Shown here piece by piece: positions 5,859 through 7,625 of a DNA stretch of 7,625 bases (its first letter is position 1; each line of letters starts with the position of its first letter). Source of the DNA: Oligoflexales bacterium. GTDB taxonomy: Bacteria > Bdellovibrionota_B > Oligoflexia > Oligoflexales > CACXFL01. A model generated the notes under the pieces. It saw nothing but the letters and a program-made list of their open reading frames with translations. It was not told the origin of the DNA and searched no databases. The translations under genes were made by a program, and so were the position numbers. The stretch lies in the NCBI GenBank assembly GCA_028282865.1, contig JANQHA010000642.1, forward strand, positions 1-7,625, in the 5' to 3' direction.

Positions 5859-7625
5859 TTAGAAGGTTTCCTTAAGTACAACAGAAAACTTGCTACCAAT
5901 CCCGACTTCACTAGTTACAAAAATACGACCATTCATATTTGCTACCAGGTGTTTAACAATAGCTAGGCCAAGACCGGTTCCACCCAAATCTCTGGAGCGA
6001 GCTTTATCAACGCGATAAAATCGCTCAAATATCCGGTCCAAATTCTTTTTGGATATTCCGATACCGGAATCTTCAACGTGTAGTAACCCATAACCATCAA
6101 TAGACTCCAAAGCGATTTTAATAACTCCACCTTCAGGTGTATATCGAATTGCATTTGAGTATAAGTTTTCAAATACCTGAAACATCATATCAAAGTTACC
6201 CACAACTTGTGGGTCATGAGAGGTATTATCATATTCGACGGTGAGGTTCTTTTTCTGGACGATATCTTCATATTGGACGACTACTTTCTGAATAATCGAA
6301 TCCCAAGAGGTGTTGACTAGCATTTCTTCCTCTTGAGACTCAATACGAGCTAAGGATAAAAGATCCTGGACTAAGGATTTAAGTCTAGTAGCATTTGTAT
6401 CTATCTTGTCAATAAACCGAACTGCTGTTTTTTTGTCATCAACTGCACCAGCCAATAAAGTTTCGGCGTAGCCCTTAATATTTGTTAAAGGAGTCTTAAT
6501 TTCGTGAGAAGCATTCGCTACAAAATCCCGGCGTACTCTCTCTAAATAGCGTAATTTTGTGACATCGTGGAGAACGACTATTGTTCCGGATTGGTCCTCT
6601 AAGTTAATAACAGCAGCATAACATTCTAGAATACGATCAGACCCCTCATCTTCAATAACTATTTCCTCTTGTTCTAGTCCAGATGATTTCTGCGCACGCA
6701 GGATGAGAGGGTGTAATAATTTAAAACCACGAAGATCATTGATATCGACATTTCTACCATCAGAAATATCTGATTTAACCAACCTATACGCAGCTGAATT
6801 ACAAAATTGCAATCGGTTCGTCCGATCAACAGAAACGACACCTTCTACCAAACTTGATAAAATGGTTTTGAGCTGCGCTCGCTCTACTGAAATAGTATCG
6901 ATTCGTCTCAAAATATCGGTGCCTAAGTTACCGATAGTAGAGGCTAACTTGCCTAACTCATCTTTCTTATAGTACGGACCAATATTTGGCCGGTAATCAC
7001 CCCGACTAATATTCTCACAGGCATTGCGCATCTCATTTATTCTAATCGTCATTGATTGCGACCCCAAAAAGCCAAAGACTAAACCACCGAAACTGCCAAA
7101 AAGGGCTACGAATGCGACGAAGTTTCTAATAAGTGCCAACTGATTTTCCGAGCGCTCAATTTCGATAGAAGTTCGGACGAAGCCAATTGGGTCTGTAGAA
7201 GACCCTAAGGATCTAGCAAAATAAAACATCTTATTTTGATTGGTAGGGCTGTGTCTTTCCGAGAAGCCTGTCGTCTCTTTCAACGCCTGCAGTAACTCCG
7301 GACGATCGCGGTGATTGTCCATACTCAAAACGTCATGCCAGGTGTCTAAAACTACACGACCATGCCGTTTTATCAAAGTTATTCGTGTGCCTGTCGCATT
7401 GGATATCCGCTTGAAATCCTTTCTTATAGATTCCATGGATCTTCCGCTCAAAAAGTCAACGCTAAGACTCTCGAGAGCAACGGCTTCGATTTCAAGCGAT
7501 TCCATCACCTTTGACCGAAGAAAGGGCCGAGCATAAAATTGGAATATGGATATGATAAATATTGAGATCAATGAAAAAGTGATTAAATAAGGCAGGAAAA
7601 GCTTCCAGAAAATCCTAGTTTTTAG
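5859..7625 (-). CDS. PhoR/PnpS-type sensor histidine kinase (N-terminus cut by the window edge)
   Basis: 588 residues are visible, numbered here from the first whole codon at the right edge. The frame stays open to the edge and reads LKTRIFWKLFLPYLITFS before a TTG at 7571. That run is a normal kinase N-terminus, so the TTG is internal and the start lies just beyond 7625. Segments: span 1 about 9-29, extracytoplasmic sensor about 35-165 with the PhoR/PnpS-like block MDNHRDRPELLQAL, span 2 about 167-188, HAMP about 189-241, PAS about 250-360 (LVEGVVSVDRTNRLQFCN), HisKA with the phospho-accepting H374 in SHEIKTPLTNIKGYAE, and HATPase about 473-585. All catalytic boxes are intact: N-box NLYSNA (N491), G1 DSGIG (D519), F-box FERFYRVD and G2 GGTGLGLAIVK. 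It should be a working kinase/phosphatase. In PhoR-type operons a PhoB-like regulator usually sits directly upstream, which here is outside the window. The phosphate-sensing role is inference. VicK/ResE-like roles share this layout. Confidence 0.92.
   Translation of the reverse strand, partial: LKTRIFWKLFLPYLITFSLISIFIISIFQFYARPFLRSKVMESLEIEAVALESLSVDFLSGRSMESIRKDFKRISNATGTRITLIKRHGRVVLDTWHDVLSMDNHRDRPELLQALKETTGFSERHSPTNQNKMFYFARSLGSSTDPIGFVRTSIEIERSENQLALIRNFVAFVALFGSFGGLVFGFLGSQSMTIRINEMRNACENISRGDYRPNIGPYYKKDELGKLASTIGNLGTDILRRIDTISVERAQLKTILSSLVEGVVSVDRTNRLQFCNSAAYRLVKSDISDGRNVDINDLRGFKLLHPLILRAQKSSGLEQEEIVIEDEGSDRILECYAAVINLEDQSGTIVVLHDVTKLRYLERVRRDFVANASHEIKTPLTNIKGYAETLLAGAVDDKKTAVRFIDKIDTNATRLKSLVQDLLSLARIESQEEEMLVNTSWDSIIQKVVVQYEDIVQKKNLTVEYDNTSHDPQVVGNFDMMFQVFENLYSNAIRYTPEGGVIKIALESIDGYGLLHVEDSGIGISKKNLDRIFERFYRVDKARSRDLGGTGLGLAIVKHLVANMNGRIFVTSEVGIGSKFSVVLKETF

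Noticed and set aside
6703..6972. Plus-strand open frame opposite the kinase PAS region
   Set aside because: It is antisense to a clear kinase coding frame, with no supporting signals.

Overview
The window comes from a Gram-negative bacterium with fairly AT-rich DNA (by eye a little over 40% GC). It holds ordinary chromosomal genes and no sign of a mobile element, phage, CRISPR array or RNA gene. Two genes point to lineage. One is a DUF5522-type cysteine-rich miniprotein, which I associate with Bacteroidota and Bdellovibrionota/Oligoflexia-like bacteria. The other is a methylmalonyl-CoA epimerase. A Bdellovibrionota or other former deltaproteobacterial lineage is my best guess, but it is weakly supported.

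Layout, left to right. A strong hairpin with a T-run (33-64) lies just before mce, methylmalonyl-CoA epimerase (81-524, +). Next is a 632-residue two-membrane-span, coiled-coil protein whose C-terminus looks like a decayed histidine-kinase ATPase domain (640-2538, +). It converges on an M23 (LytM-type) membrane-anchored cell-wall endopeptidase (2631-3536, -), with a symmetrical 13-bp-stem hairpin between them. A divergent intergenic region of about 340 bp follows, with promoter-like elements and several short palindromes. Then come ndh, type II NADH dehydrogenase (3873-5156, +), and a DUF5522 miniprotein (5153-5332, +) overlapping it by ATGA. On the minus strand follow a small three-span membrane protein of unknown function (5404-5793, -) and a PhoR/PnpS-type sensor histidine kinase (5859 to the right edge, -), whose first codons lie outside the window.

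How the genes work together. mce serves the propionyl-CoA/methylmalonyl-CoA route, and ndh feeds NADH electrons to quinone without pumping protons. The M23 enzyme trims peptidoglycan, and the kinase is a complete two-component sensor whose response regulator is probably just outside the window. I see no evidence that these form one pathway. The most interesting points are the pseudo-histidine-kinase, the translational coupling of ndh to the DUF5522 miniprotein, and a near-consensus promoter that would place the start of transcription exactly on the ATG of the small membrane protein, giving a leaderless mRNA. No clearly new multi-gene system is visible.
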